Made by a program: the position numbers and the translations under genes. From positions 6,536-70,535 of the forward strand of contig JAVVHE010000016.1 of NCBI GenBank assembly GCA_032249695.1: a DNA stretch of 64,000 nucleotides, in the 5' to 3' direction. Source of the stretch: JAVVHE01 sp032249695 (GTDB taxonomy: Bacteria > Pseudomonadota > Alphaproteobacteria > Sphingomonadales > Sphingomonadaceae). The notes below the pieces were generated by a model. That model ran no database searches. It saw only the letters and a list, made by a program, of their open reading frames with translations, and was not told the origin of the DNA. Below, piece by piece: positions 54,777-63,067 of the stretch. How positions within the stretch are numbered: the first letter of the stretch is position 1; each line of letters begins with the position of its first letter.

Positions 54777-54914
54777 CTAAACCTGCCCGAAACGCACCGC
54801 GCGATCCGTGGGCGGGGCGGCGCGACAGCCGGGCTGGCGCAGCGAGCGTAGGGTGACCTCGACCGCGGCGGCGATCAGGGCAAGACTGGCGAGGGTCGAG
54901 ATCATCATGGGCAT
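54777..54914 (-). CDS. small predicted membrane protein beside a LexA-type box
   Basis: A 45-codon frame starting at ATG 54914 (further ATGs at 54908 and 54905). The first 20 residues after MPMMIS are hydrophobic (TLASLALIAAAVEVTL), giving one membrane helix, followed by a basic Arg-containing tail. A GTTC-N7-GTTC site is 21 bases upstream of the ATG, where a promoter operator would lie. Small SOS-induced membrane proteins that block division (SidA in Caulobacter) have this design, but no sequence similarity is claimed. No clear Shine-Dalgarno apart from CGGAGCC just before the start. Confidence 0.4.
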   Translation of the reverse strand: MPMMISTLASLALIAAAVEVTLRSLRQPGCRAAPPTDRAVRFGQV

Positions 54915-54931
54915 GGCTCCGAATCGGAGAC

Positions 54932-55327
54932 ATGTGTTCTATATCTGTTCTCGCCCGTCAAGCCAGCACCGTCTTGGGCAAACTGGTGGGACAACAGCGA
55001 GGCATCCGACACCATCCGCGCGCCGCAGCCATCCTTCCCGCCGCGCTTCTCGTGAGCGAAGCCGCCGTGCAAACGCTTGCGAACCGATTGCTGAAACCAG
55101 CAGCGGACGCGCAAAGGCTCGCCTTCCAGCCGACCCTGGGGAACGCCACGGCCAGTCCTGCATCCGACGCCTATCGGAAGATGGCCGGGCTGCTCGCGCG
55201 GAGGCCAAAGCGCGTCGACGACCTGCGCCAACGTGCGTGGATTATGCTGGGCGGCAAGCTGCTCGGTGCTGACAAGCTGCGCAGGGCGACGGGCTTCTCC
55301 GGCCGGCCGAAGCCTGTCGCACGCTGA
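54932..55327 (+). CDS. hypothetical protein, doubtful
   Basis: A 131-codon frame whose codon pattern after about residue 10 looks coding (third positions G/C-rich, second positions mixed), with a basic C-terminal part (YRKMAGLLARRPKRVDDLRQRAW). The proposed ATG at 54932 precedes the LexA-type box, so codons 2-6 would overlap the operator, and GGAG is only two bases upstream. A later start is possible. I do not recognise it. It ends convergently, five bases from the FadB-type gene. Confidence 0.3.
   Translation: MCSISVLARQASTVLGKLVGQQRGIRHHPRAAAILPAALLVSEAAVQTLANRLLKPAADAQRLAFQPTLGNATASPASDAYRKMAGLLARRPKRVDDLRQRAWIMLGGKLLGADKLRRATGFSGRPKPVAR
54936..54950 (+). promoter_or_regulatory. LexA-type SOS box (GTTC-N7-GTTC)
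   Basis: GTTC at 54936-54939 and GTTC at 54947-54950 are separated by seven A/T-rich bases, an exact match to the alphaproteobacterial LexA direct-repeat consensus. It lies between two divergent short frames and would overlap the promoter of the minus-strand one. Match is seen; regulation is inferred. Confidence 0.6.
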
Positions 55328-55331
55328 ACGC

Positions 55332-57392
55332 CTAGCCTTTCGTCAACCGCCCGCCCTCGGCTGCCAGCCGACGGATGCCCGGGGCGGGGGCGAACATGGC
55401 GCCGTTCGCCGCCTCGAGCGCTTCGAGGCGGCGGAGCACCTCTGACAAGCCCAGGGTATCGGCCCAGAACATCGGGCCGCCGGTGTGCGCGGGCCAGTTA
55501 TAGCCGAGCACGCAGGCGACATCGACGTCCGACGCGCGGATCGCGATGCCCTCGTCGAGCAGCTTGGCGCCCTCGTTCACCACCGGCAGCAGCAGCCGGT
55601 CGACGATCTCGTCCGCACTCGCCTCGGGCCGCTGTGCGATGCCCTTGTGCTCGGCCAAAGCGCGGATGATCGCGGCGGCCTCGCGCGACGGCGTGCCGCG
55701 GCGCTGGTCGTCGTAATCCGAAAACCCGCGCCCGTTCTTCTGGCCCAGGCGCCCTGCCGCGACCATATCGCCGTGCAGCGTCCGCTCGGTCGAGCCGCGA
55801 CCGATCACATCCAGCCCGACGATGTCGAACATCTGGAACGGCCCGACGGCGAAGCCGTAATCGCGCATCGCGGCATCGATCGCCTGCGGACTGGTGCCTT
55901 CCAGCGCGAGCTCGATCGCCTGCAGGCCGCGCAGCGTCATGATGCGGTTGGCGATGAAGCCGTGGCAGACGCGGCTGACGACTGGTACCTTGCCGATAGT
56001 GCGCGCGAGCTTGAGGCCGGTCTGGATCACGTCAGGCGCGGTCTCACGGCCGCGAACGACCTCCAGTAGCCGCATCACGTTCGCCGGGCTGAAGAAGTGT
56101 AGCCCGCAAACGTCGGCCGGGCGGCTGGTCGCGGCAGCGATCGCGTCAATGTCCAGGTAGCTGGTGTTGGAGGCGAGGATTGCGCCGGGCCTCGCAACGG
56201 CGTCGAGCTTGCCGAAAATCTCGCGCTTCAGGTCCATCGCTTCGAACACGGCTTCGATCACCAGGTCGGCCTCGCCCAGCGCCTCGATTGACAGCGCCGG
56301 GGTGATGAGGCCCATGCGCGCCTCCACGTCGGCGGCGGACAGCTTGCCCGATTTGGCGCTGCGTTCGTAGTTCTTGCGGATCACGCCGATGCCGCGGTCG
56401 AGCGCGTCCTGGCTGGTTTCCACCAGCGTTACCGGGATACCCGCGTTCAGGAAGTTCATCGTGATGCCGCCGCCCATCGTGCCCGCGCCGATGACGCCGA
56501 CCGCCTTCACCGGCCGCGTGGGCGTGTCGGCGGGGATGTCGGGCACGCGCGCGGTCTCGCGCTCGGCAAAGAAATAGTGCCGCAACGCCCTCGATTGCGT
56601 GCCGTGCATCAGCTCCACGAACCGGTCGCGTTCGGCCGCGTAGGCCGCGTCGAACGGCAGCGCCACGGCATCGCGCACGCAGGCGAGGATCGCGTTCGGC
56701 GCATCGAGCTTCAGCACCTTGGCGTGGCCCGCGGCTGCTCCGTCAATAAGCGCCGGATCGGCCTGCGCCGCCGCGATCCGCTCGGAGCGGTCGCGCAGCT
56801 TGGGCGCGCGCGGCGCATTGGCCAGCTGCTTGGCGTGGGCGATGGCGGCCTCCAGCAACCCGTCCTTGGGGGCGAGCGCGTCGACCATGCCCAGCTCGAA
56901 AGCGCGTTCGGCGGACACGGGATCGCCGCTCACCATCACGCCCAGCGCCGCCTCGGGCCCGATAAGGCGCGGCAGCCGCACCGTCCCGCCCGCTCCGGGC
57001 AGCAGGCCGAGCTTCACCTCGGGCAGCCCCACCTTCGCGGACGGCACGGCCACGCGCGCATCGCAGACAAGCGCCAGCTCATAGCCGCCGCCGAGCGCGG
57101 TGCCGTGGATCGCGGCGACGGTCGGCTTGGTCGCGGCCTCGATCTCGGCGAGCAGCGCGCGCAGGTCGGGCTGCTCGATCGGCTTGCCGAACTCGGTGAT
57201 GTCCGCGCCCGCAAAGAAGGTCCGCCCGCCGCACGCGATCACCGTCGCCCGCACCGCCGGATCGTGCTCGGCGCGAGCGATTCCCTCCGACAGCGCGCGC
57301 CGCACCGCGATCCCCAGTGCGTTGACCGGCGGCGAATCGATGGTGACGACCGCAATCGTGTCGTGGACGGCAAAGCTCAGGATCTCGGGCAT
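55332..57392 (-). CDS. 3-hydroxyacyl-CoA dehydrogenase / enoyl-CoA hydratase fusion (FadB/FadJ type)
   Basis: A 686-residue multifunctional beta-oxidation protein. The N-terminal crotonase domain has FFAGADITEFGKP, HGTALGGGYELALVCDARVA and LPEVKLGLLPGAGGTVRLPRL. The NAD-binding domain begins near residue 300 (VGVIGAGTMGGGITMNF) and continues through LHFFSPANVMRLLEVVRG. The C-terminal domain has CHGFIANRIM, GFAVGPFQMFDIVGLDVI and ACVLGYNWPAHTGGPMFWAD. The ATG is at 57392. No thiolase fadA is adjacent; the alpha/beta hydrolase and enoyl-CoA hydratase downstream are on the same strand. Confidence 0.95.
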   Translation of the reverse strand: MPEILSFAVHDTIAVVTIDSPPVNALGIAVRRALSEGIARAEHDPAVRATVIACGGRTFFAGADITEFGKPIEQPDLRALLAEIEAATKPTVAAIHGTALGGGYELALVCDARVAVPSAKVGLPEVKLGLLPGAGGTVRLPRLIGPEAALGVMVSGDPVSAERAFELGMVDALAPKDGLLEAAIAHAKQLANAPRAPKLRDRSERIAAAQADPALIDGAAAGHAKVLKLDAPNAILACVRDAVALPFDAAYAAERDRFVELMHGTQSRALRHYFFAERETARVPDIPADTPTRPVKAVGVIGAGTMGGGITMNFLNAGIPVTLVETSQDALDRGIGVIRKNYERSAKSGKLSAADVEARMGLITPALSIEALGEADLVIEAVFEAMDLKREIFGKLDAVARPGAILASNTSYLDIDAIAAATSRPADVCGLHFFSPANVMRLLEVVRGRETAPDVIQTGLKLARTIGKVPVVSRVCHGFIANRIMTLRGLQAIELALEGTSPQAIDAAMRDYGFAVGPFQMFDIVGLDVIGRGSTERTLHGDMVAAGRLGQKNGRGFSDYDDQRRGTPSREAAAIIRALAEHKGIAQRPEASADEIVDRLLLPVVNEGAKLLDEGIAIRASDVDVACVLGYNWPAHTGGPMFWADTLGLSEVLRRLEALEAANGAMFAPAPGIRRLAAEGGRLTKG

Positions 57393-57425
57393 GGCTGGTT
57401 CCGCGTGAGTGATGTGCGCCCAGCC

Positions 57426-58412
57426 TTAGCGGCGCCCAGCCTCGGCGCGAAAGAGCGCGGCCTGGTTGAGGAAGCGCGCCACCTCCGCCGCGGTCGCGTC
57501 GGCACGTTCCTCCTGCGGCAGGTGGCCTGCGCCGGGATAGGTGACGAGGCGGGCACCCGGGATGTTCTCAGCCAGCCAGCGGCCCGAGCTGAGCGGGATC
57601 AGCCGGTCGGCCTCGCCCCACAGGATCAGCGTCGGCGCGCGCACGTGGGCGAGATCGGCGGCTGTCAGCGCGAAGGGTTTCAGCGCGAACCGGTCGATCG
57701 TCGCTTGGCGGTTCCCGGGGAAGCGCAGCAACTCCCAATAGCGATCGACGAGCTCGGGGGTCGCCAGCTGCCGGTCGCCGTATGCACCGGGCAGGCTGTC
57801 GGCGATCAGGCTGCGCGGCGTCAGCCGGGCGCCGATGTCACGCAGCACCGGCAGCCGCGCGATGCGGAAGATCAGCGGCGCATCGGCATAGCGGGGGTCG
57901 GGCTCGCCGACGCTGTCGACCAGCACCAGCGCACCGACGCGGTCGGGATGCGCCAGCGTATAGGCCGGGGCGACGCCGCCGCCCATCGAGTTGCCACCGA
58001 TCGCGATCCGTTCGATACCGAGCCGCGCGCGCAACTGCTCCACAAGCGCAGCGTAGTCCTCGGTCGTGTAGGCGCGCGTGGGCGAGGAGCCGGTCAGCCC
58101 GTGGCCGGGCAGGTCCAGCCGGATGACGCGATAGCGCTTGTCCAGCCGCCCGGCCCACGGCTCCCACGTCTGGAGGAAAGCATTCGATCCGTGCAGTAGC
58201 ACCAGCGCAGGCGCGTCGCGCGGGCCGGTATCGCGCAGGTGCACCGCCTGCCCGCCGAGGTGGACGAACCGCGACGGCGCCCCGCCGTACTTGGCGCGCA
58301 TCGCCACAGCATCGGTATCGGGCACCCGCAGCAGTGCAAACGCTGCCAGCGCGACCAGCAGCAGCGCGCCGAGCGCTAAGCCCAGCGCGCGGACGACCCG
58401 GCGCAGCGTCAC
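57426..58412 (-). CDS. alpha/beta-fold hydrolase, membrane-anchored
   Basis: A 328-residue alpha/beta hydrolase. The N-terminal helix LGLALGALLLVALAAFALL is a signal anchor or export signal. The oxyanion strand ALVLLHGSNAFL, LDLPGHGLTG, nucleophile elbow GNSMGGG (Ser), acidic residue in ILWGEADRLIPL and terminal His in AGHLPQEE complete the triad. The GTG at 58412 was chosen since it begins the signal helix; a longer frame overlaps the next gene. It starts 10 bases after the hydratase stop. Substrate unknown; probably an ester or epoxide hydrolase. Confidence 0.88.
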   Translation of the reverse strand: MTLRRVVRALGLALGALLLVALAAFALLRVPDTDAVAMRAKYGGAPSRFVHLGGQAVHLRDTGPRDAPALVLLHGSNAFLQTWEPWAGRLDKRYRVIRLDLPGHGLTGSSPTRAYTTEDYAALVEQLRARLGIERIAIGGNSMGGGVAPAYTLAHPDRVGALVLVDSVGEPDPRYADAPLIFRIARLPVLRDIGARLTPRSLIADSLPGAYGDRQLATPELVDRYWELLRFPGNRQATIDRFALKPFALTAADLAHVRAPTLILWGEADRLIPLSSGRWLAENIPGARLVTYPGAGHLPQEERADATAAEVARFLNQAALFRAEAGRR

Positions 58413-58422
58413 GTGGGGCCGC

Positions 58423-59199
58423 TTAGTGGCCGCGGAAATTGGGCGCGCGCTTGCCCATGAACGCCTGCACGCCTTCCAGGAAGTCGCCGCTGCGCCCGGC
58501 CTCGAACTGCCCGTCGCGCTCGGCGTCGAGCACCGCCTCGAAGCCAGCGTCGGCCGCCGCCCAGGCGACGCGGCGAATGATCCCCATCGCCATGGGCCCG
58601 GCCGCGAGCTGCGCTGCGATCGCTCCCGCTGCCGCGTCCGCTTCGGATTCGGGCACGACACGGTTGATCAGACCCCACGCCAGCGCTTGCTCGGCGGGGA
58701 CTCGTTCGCCCAGCAGCATCATCTCCATCGCGCGCGTGCGGCCAATGGCGCGCGTGAGCAGCCAGGTGGATCCGCCGTCGGGAATGAGGCCGATCTTCAC
58801 GAAGCCCTGACTGAAATAGCTCTGGTCGCCAGCGACGATCAGGTCCGCCGCCAACGCGACCGAACAGCCAATCCCCACCGCCGGACCCTTGACCGCAGCC
58901 ACGATCGGCACCGGCGAGTGCTTCAGCGCCAGCATCACCGGCTTGTAGACCCGGTCCAGCCGCGCGCCGATGTCGCGATCAGGCCGCATCAGCTCCTCGG
59001 TTCCCTCGGTAAGGTTGGCGCCCGACGAGAAGCCCCGCCCCTCGCCGCCCAGCACGATGGCGCGCGCCTCGCGCCCCGCGCGACCCAGCGCCTTGACCAG
59101 CTCGGCCGCCATCGGCTCTGAGATGGCGTTCAGCCGGTCAGGATCGTTCAACCGCACCTCGGCGACACCGCCGGACAGCGAGTAGGTGACAAGCGCCAT
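58423..59199 (-). CDS. enoyl-CoA hydratase/isomerase family protein
   Basis: A 258-residue crotonase-fold enzyme. The oxyanion-hole strands are VLGGEGRGFSSGANLTEG and VAAVKGPAVGIGCSVALAAD; GFVKIGLIPDGGSTWLLTR is the active-site region, in which the second catalytic Glu position is Asp (PDGG), as in PaaG/isomerase-like members rather than true hydratases. The start is ATG at 59199 with AGGAGA upstream. It is the first gene of a probable three-gene lipid-oxidation run. Confidence 0.9.
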   Translation of the reverse strand: MALVTYSLSGGVAEVRLNDPDRLNAISEPMAAELVKALGRAGREARAIVLGGEGRGFSSGANLTEGTEELMRPDRDIGARLDRVYKPVMLALKHSPVPIVAAVKGPAVGIGCSVALAADLIVAGDQSYFSQGFVKIGLIPDGGSTWLLTRAIGRTRAMEMMLLGERVPAEQALAWGLINRVVPESEADAAAGAIAAQLAAGPMAMGIIRRVAWAAADAGFEAVLDAERDGQFEAGRSGDFLEGVQAFMGKRAPNFRGH

Positions 59200-59495
59200 G
59201 GCAACTCTCCTATGAACGCCAGCCGATAGCGCGAGCGCCGATCCGCGCAACGGCGCCCCATTTCGATGTGCAACCGACACGTTACGATCCGGTGCGGAGG
59301 ACGCGTCACCCCCACAAGGGCTCGGCGTCGGGCGCGCAAACGTCCCATCGGCGCGGGTGCGGACCCGCGCCTCGCTTGAACGCGCTGGTCCATCCTACCG
59401 AAAGCTAAACGCAAAGTAACCTAGCGCTCAACGCCCGTTCAAACGCTAAACTCTATCAGCAAGGTAGGGATGAGGGCGGAGTAAGGTCAAGTCAC
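59200..59495. other. divergent intergenic region upstream of the GH18-CE4-GT2 gene
   Basis: Nothing coding is recognised. Bases 59400-59470 are noticeably A/T-richer than the surroundings and probably hold the promoter of the large plus-strand gene. GGCGGAGTAAGG lies 12-23 bases upstream of its GTG. Confidence 0.5.
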
Positions 59496-62400
59496 GTGCA
59501 CGGTTCGGTTTTCCACGACGCTAGCGGGCGCCGTCGCCGCTGGGTGGTGACGACGGCGACGCTGCTGTTGGCGCTGGTCGTCGCGATGCTGGGCGTGTTC
59601 GCCTACACGATCGTCGGCGACAAGGCCCCGCCTGCGCCCGAGTTCGACAGCGCCGACGTGCCCGGCGCTGACGCCAAGATGGACGCCTTCGCGCGCAAGG
59701 TCGGCGGCTATCTGCGCCATCGCGGGCCGTGGCTGCCCGGCGGCACGCCAAAGGGCGAGTGGCGGCCGCTGACGGTCGGCTTCTACACCGCCGACGATGC
59801 CAGCTCGGTGGGGGAACTCCGCGCCAAGGTGAACAGCCTCGACTGGTTGTCGCCCAACGATTTCCACCTGCTCGGCCCCGCGCACACGCTGAGCCAGTCG
59901 CCCGACAAGCCGCTTGCGAGCGTGATGGCCGCCGCCGACCGCAAGCCGCGGCTGATGCCGATCGTGCAGAATGCAGTGAACGGCCAGTGGGACTCCGCGA
60001 ACACCGCCGCGCTGCTGGGGAGCAAATCCGCCCGGACCAAACTGCTCGATCAACTCATGCCGATGCTCGATCGCTACGGCGCGAGGGGCGCAGTCTTCGA
60101 CTTCGAGGACCTTCCGGAGCAAGCCCAGCCGCAATATCGTGAGTTTCTGGCCGAAGCCTCCACCCGGTTCCACGCGCGCGGCTGGCTGGTCGCGGCCGCC
60201 GTCCCCGTCGCCGATCCGGGCTTTGACCTGAAAGGCTTCGCGGCTGCGACCGATCACCTGATCCTGATGGCCTATGACGAGCACTGGGCAACCGGCACGC
60301 CGGGCCCGATTGCGTCGCAGCCGTGGTTCGCAGCGTCGGTACGCCGCGCGGTGGCGACGGTCGGCCGCGACAAGGCGATCGTCGCGATCGGCAACTATGC
60401 CTATGACTGGGCCGAGGGCGCCAAAGCCGCCGAGCCGCGCACGGTCGAGGAAGCGTGGACGATCGCGCATGACGACCCCGACGCAACGCTCCGCTTCGAT
60501 CCCGAGAGCGGCAACACGCGGCTAAGCTACATGAGCGATGATGGCCACGCCCGCGAGGCCTGGATTCTCGATGCGGCCAGTGCCTACAATCAGGTGAGCG
60601 CGCTGCGCTCGGTCGCGCCCGCGGGCATCGCGGTGTGGCGGCTCGGTTCCGAAGACCCCGGCTTCTGGGACGCAGTCGCCGCGGCGAAGGCAGGCCGCGA
60701 GCCCGATCTCGCGCGTCTTAAGACCAACACCAATGTCGATATCGAAGGTCAGGGCGAGCTGATCCGCGTGCGCAACATTCCAGCCGAGGGCCGCCGCACG
60801 CTCAGCTGGGGCGCGGACGGGCTGATCCATGGCGAGAGTTTCGCGTCGCTGCCCACGCCCTATGTCGTCGAGCGCGCCGGGCTGAAGCCCGGTACGGTTG
60901 CGCTGACCTTCGACGATGGCCCAGATCCGCGCTGGACGCCGCAGATCCTCGACATCCTGAAGCGCGAGCGCGTGCCCGCCACCTTCTTCGTCATCGGCGA
61001 GCATGCGATCATGGAGCCCGGCCTGATGCGCCGCCTCGTCGCCGAGGGGCACGAGATCGGCAACCACAGCTACACGCATCCCAACTTCGCGACCGAGGGT
61101 CCGGCCGCAATCCGCTTCCAGCTGTCGGCTGCGCAGCGGGTGATCCAGGCGTACACGGGCCGCTCGACCAGCCTGTTCCGCGCGCCCTATTTCGGCGACG
61201 CCGAGCCGTCGACGGTGGCCGAACTGACTCCGGCGCTGCTCGCCCAACGCCAAGGCTATCTGAACGTCGGCCTGCACGTCGACCCGGCCGACTGGAAGCG
61301 TCCCGGCACGCAGGCGATTATCGACCGCACCATTGCCGGGGTGAGCGACCCAATGCTTGGCGACCGCTACGGGCAGGTTGTGCTGCTGCACGATTCGGGT
61401 GGCGACCGCACGCAGACGGTTGAAGCACTGGTTCCGCTGATCCAGCAGCTGAAAGCGAAGGGCTACCGCTTCGTAACGGTCAGCCAGCTCGTCGGCTCGA
61501 GCCGCGCGGAGATGAACCCGCCCGTGTCGGCCGAAGACGCGATGGCGGTCGCTGCCGATCGGCACATTTTCGCGACCTATGCGGCGGCGGTCGGCGTGCT
61601 GCACGTCCTGTTCTTCATGGCGATCGGGCTCGGCCTCGCCCGCGCACTGACGCTCTCGGCGCTAGCGCTGCGTGCCCGCGCCGCCGAGCGCAACGCGCCC
61701 CGCCCGCCCGCGCCGTATACCGGTCTCGTCTCGGTGCTGATCCCCGCGTTCAACGAGGCGCGCGTGATCGCAGAATCGGTGCGGCGAGTGCTTTGCTCGA
61801 CGGACGTCGAACTGGAAGTTATCGTGATCGACGACGGATCGAATGACGACACTTCCGCCATTGTCACGCGCACGTTCGGCGGCGATCCGCGCGTGCGGCT
61901 GCTGACGCTCCCAAATGGCGGCAAGGCTCGCGCGCTTAATCGCGGCCTGGCGCTTGCGCGCGGCCAGGTGATCGTGGCGCTTGATGCCGACACGCAGTTT
62001 GAGCGCGAGACGATCGCCCGCCTCGCGCGCTGGTTCGCCGACCCGCGGCTCGCCGCGGTCGCTGGGAACGCCAAGGTCGGCAACCGCGTCAATCTCGTCA
62101 CGCGCTGGCAGGCGACCGAGTATGTCACCGCTCAGAATCTGGAGCGCCGCGCGCTTTCGGGCCTCAACGCGATCACCGTCGTCCCTGGCGCAGTCGGCGC
62201 GTGGCGGGCCGACGCGCTGCGGCTGCTCGGCGGCTACCCGGCCGACACGCTCGCCGAGGACCAGGACCTGACGATCGCCGTCCAGCGCGCGGGCTGGCGC
62301 GTCACGCACGACCCCGACGCGGTCGCATGGACCGAGGCGCCCGACACGCTGAAGGGCCTCGCCCGCCAGCGCTTCCGCTGGGCGTATGGTACGCTGCAAT

Positions 62401-62831
62401 GCCTGTGGAAGCACCGCGGCATCCTGCGCACCGGTCGCCCCGCGGGGCTGGCGCGAATTGGCCTGCCGCAGGCTTGGGCGTTCCAGATCGGCTTCGGGCT
62501 GGTGTCGCCGCTGATCGACCTCGCGCTCGCCTTTAGCCTTGTCGTGACGGCGATCGAGGTGCGGCAGCATGGGCTGGCGACGATGAGCGGCGACTTGTGG
62601 AGGATGCTCGCCTACTGGCTGGCGTTCACCGCGATCGATTGCGCGTGCGGGTGGCTTGCGTTCCGGCTCGACGGGCGCGAGCGCTTCCGGCCGCTGACGC
62701 TGCTGAGCCAGCGTTTCGTCTACCGCCAGATCATGTACTGGGTGGTCATCCGCGCGGTGAAGGCAGCGCTAACCGGCCCGCTGGTCGGATGGGGCAAGTT
62801 GGAGCGCAGTGGGGACGTAGCATTGGCCTGA
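59496..62831 (+). CDS. GH18-like / polysaccharide deacetylase / GT2 synthase fusion protein
   Basis: A 1111-residue protein with GTG start. Order: membrane helix at about 16-38; GH18-like chitinase-fold domain at about 90-400, with FDFED at 201-205 and MAYDEHW at about 258-264; CE4 NodB deacetylase at about 465-670 with TFDDGPDP (481-488), HSYTHP (524-529), FRAPYF (561-566) and LHDSGG (631-636); two helices near 690-720; GT2 synthase with VIVIDDGSNDD (775-785), DAD (830-832), EDQDL (921-925) and QRFRW (958-962), then C-terminal helices. It looks like a PgaC/IcaA-type polymer synthase joined to a deacetylase and a glycan-cleaving or binding domain, so it could synthesise and modify a poly-GlcNAc-like matrix polymer. 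Confidence 0.93.
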   Translation: MHGSVFHDASGRRRRWVVTTATLLLALVVAMLGVFAYTIVGDKAPPAPEFDSADVPGADAKMDAFARKVGGYLRHRGPWLPGGTPKGEWRPLTVGFYTADDASSVGELRAKVNSLDWLSPNDFHLLGPAHTLSQSPDKPLASVMAAADRKPRLMPIVQNAVNGQWDSANTAALLGSKSARTKLLDQLMPMLDRYGARGAVFDFEDLPEQAQPQYREFLAEASTRFHARGWLVAAAVPVADPGFDLKGFAAATDHLILMAYDEHWATGTPGPIASQPWFAASVRRAVATVGRDKAIVAIGNYAYDWAEGAKAAEPRTVEEAWTIAHDDPDATLRFDPESGNTRLSYMSDDGHAREAWILDAASAYNQVSALRSVAPAGIAVWRLGSEDPGFWDAVAAAKAGREPDLARLKTNTNVDIEGQGELIRVRNIPAEGRRTLSWGADGLIHGESFASLPTPYVVERAGLKPGTVALTFDDGPDPRWTPQILDILKRERVPATFFVIGEHAIMEPGLMRRLVAEGHEIGNHSYTHPNFATEGPAAIRFQLSAAQRVIQAYTGRSTSLFRAPYFGDAEPSTVAELTPALLAQRQGYLNVGLHVDPADWKRPGTQAIIDRTIAGVSDPMLGDRYGQVVLLHDSGGDRTQTVEALVPLIQQLKAKGYRFVTVSQLVGSSRAEMNPPVSAEDAMAVAADRHIFATYAAAVGVLHVLFFMAIGLGLARALTLSALALRARAAERNAPRPPAPYTGLVSVLIPAFNEARVIAESVRRVLCSTDVELEVIVIDDGSNDDTSAIVTRTFGGDPRVRLLTLPNGGKARALNRGLALARGQVIVALDADTQFERETIARLARWFADPRLAAVAGNAKVGNRVNLVTRWQATEYVTAQNLERRALSGLNAITVVPGAVGAWRADALRLLGGYPADTLAEDQDLTIAVQRAGWRVTHDPDAVAWTEAPDTLKGLARQRFRWAYGTLQCLWKHRGILRTGRPAGLARIGLPQAWAFQIGFGLVSPLIDLALAFSLVVTAIEVRQHGLATMSGDLWRMLAYWLAFTAIDCACGWLAFRLDGRERFRPLTLLSQRFVYRQIMYWVVIRAVKAALTGPLVGWGKLERSGDVALA

Positions 62832-63067
62832 TTCGCAGCGTAACACCGTTCAAATTACTGAGTTTACGTTGTTTACCGAAATTTTGCTGCGGGCCAAAGT
62901 GGCTAAACACGCATGTTATTGCGCAGACGATATTGGCCGGTCTCAATTCGGCGCGTTCCTCCGTTCCGGTTCCGTCGCCAGATTGACAACGCAGAAAGCG
63001 GCGGTTCATCCATTTCGCCAACGGCGTCGGGGCATCAGGCCTACGCGCTCGCTTGATGTGGAGGATA
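62832..63067. other. intergenic region before the adhesin
   Basis: Bases 62832-62945 are much richer in A/T than the rest of the window. No gene or terminator is evident; it likely contains the adhesin promoter. GGAGG at 63060-63064 is a strong ribosome-binding site placed for an ATG at 63075. Confidence 0.5.

Noticed and set aside
54905..55231. 108-codon minus-strand frame overlapping the SOS box region
   Set aside because: Composition resembles antisense noise and it would place the LexA-type box inside the coding region.
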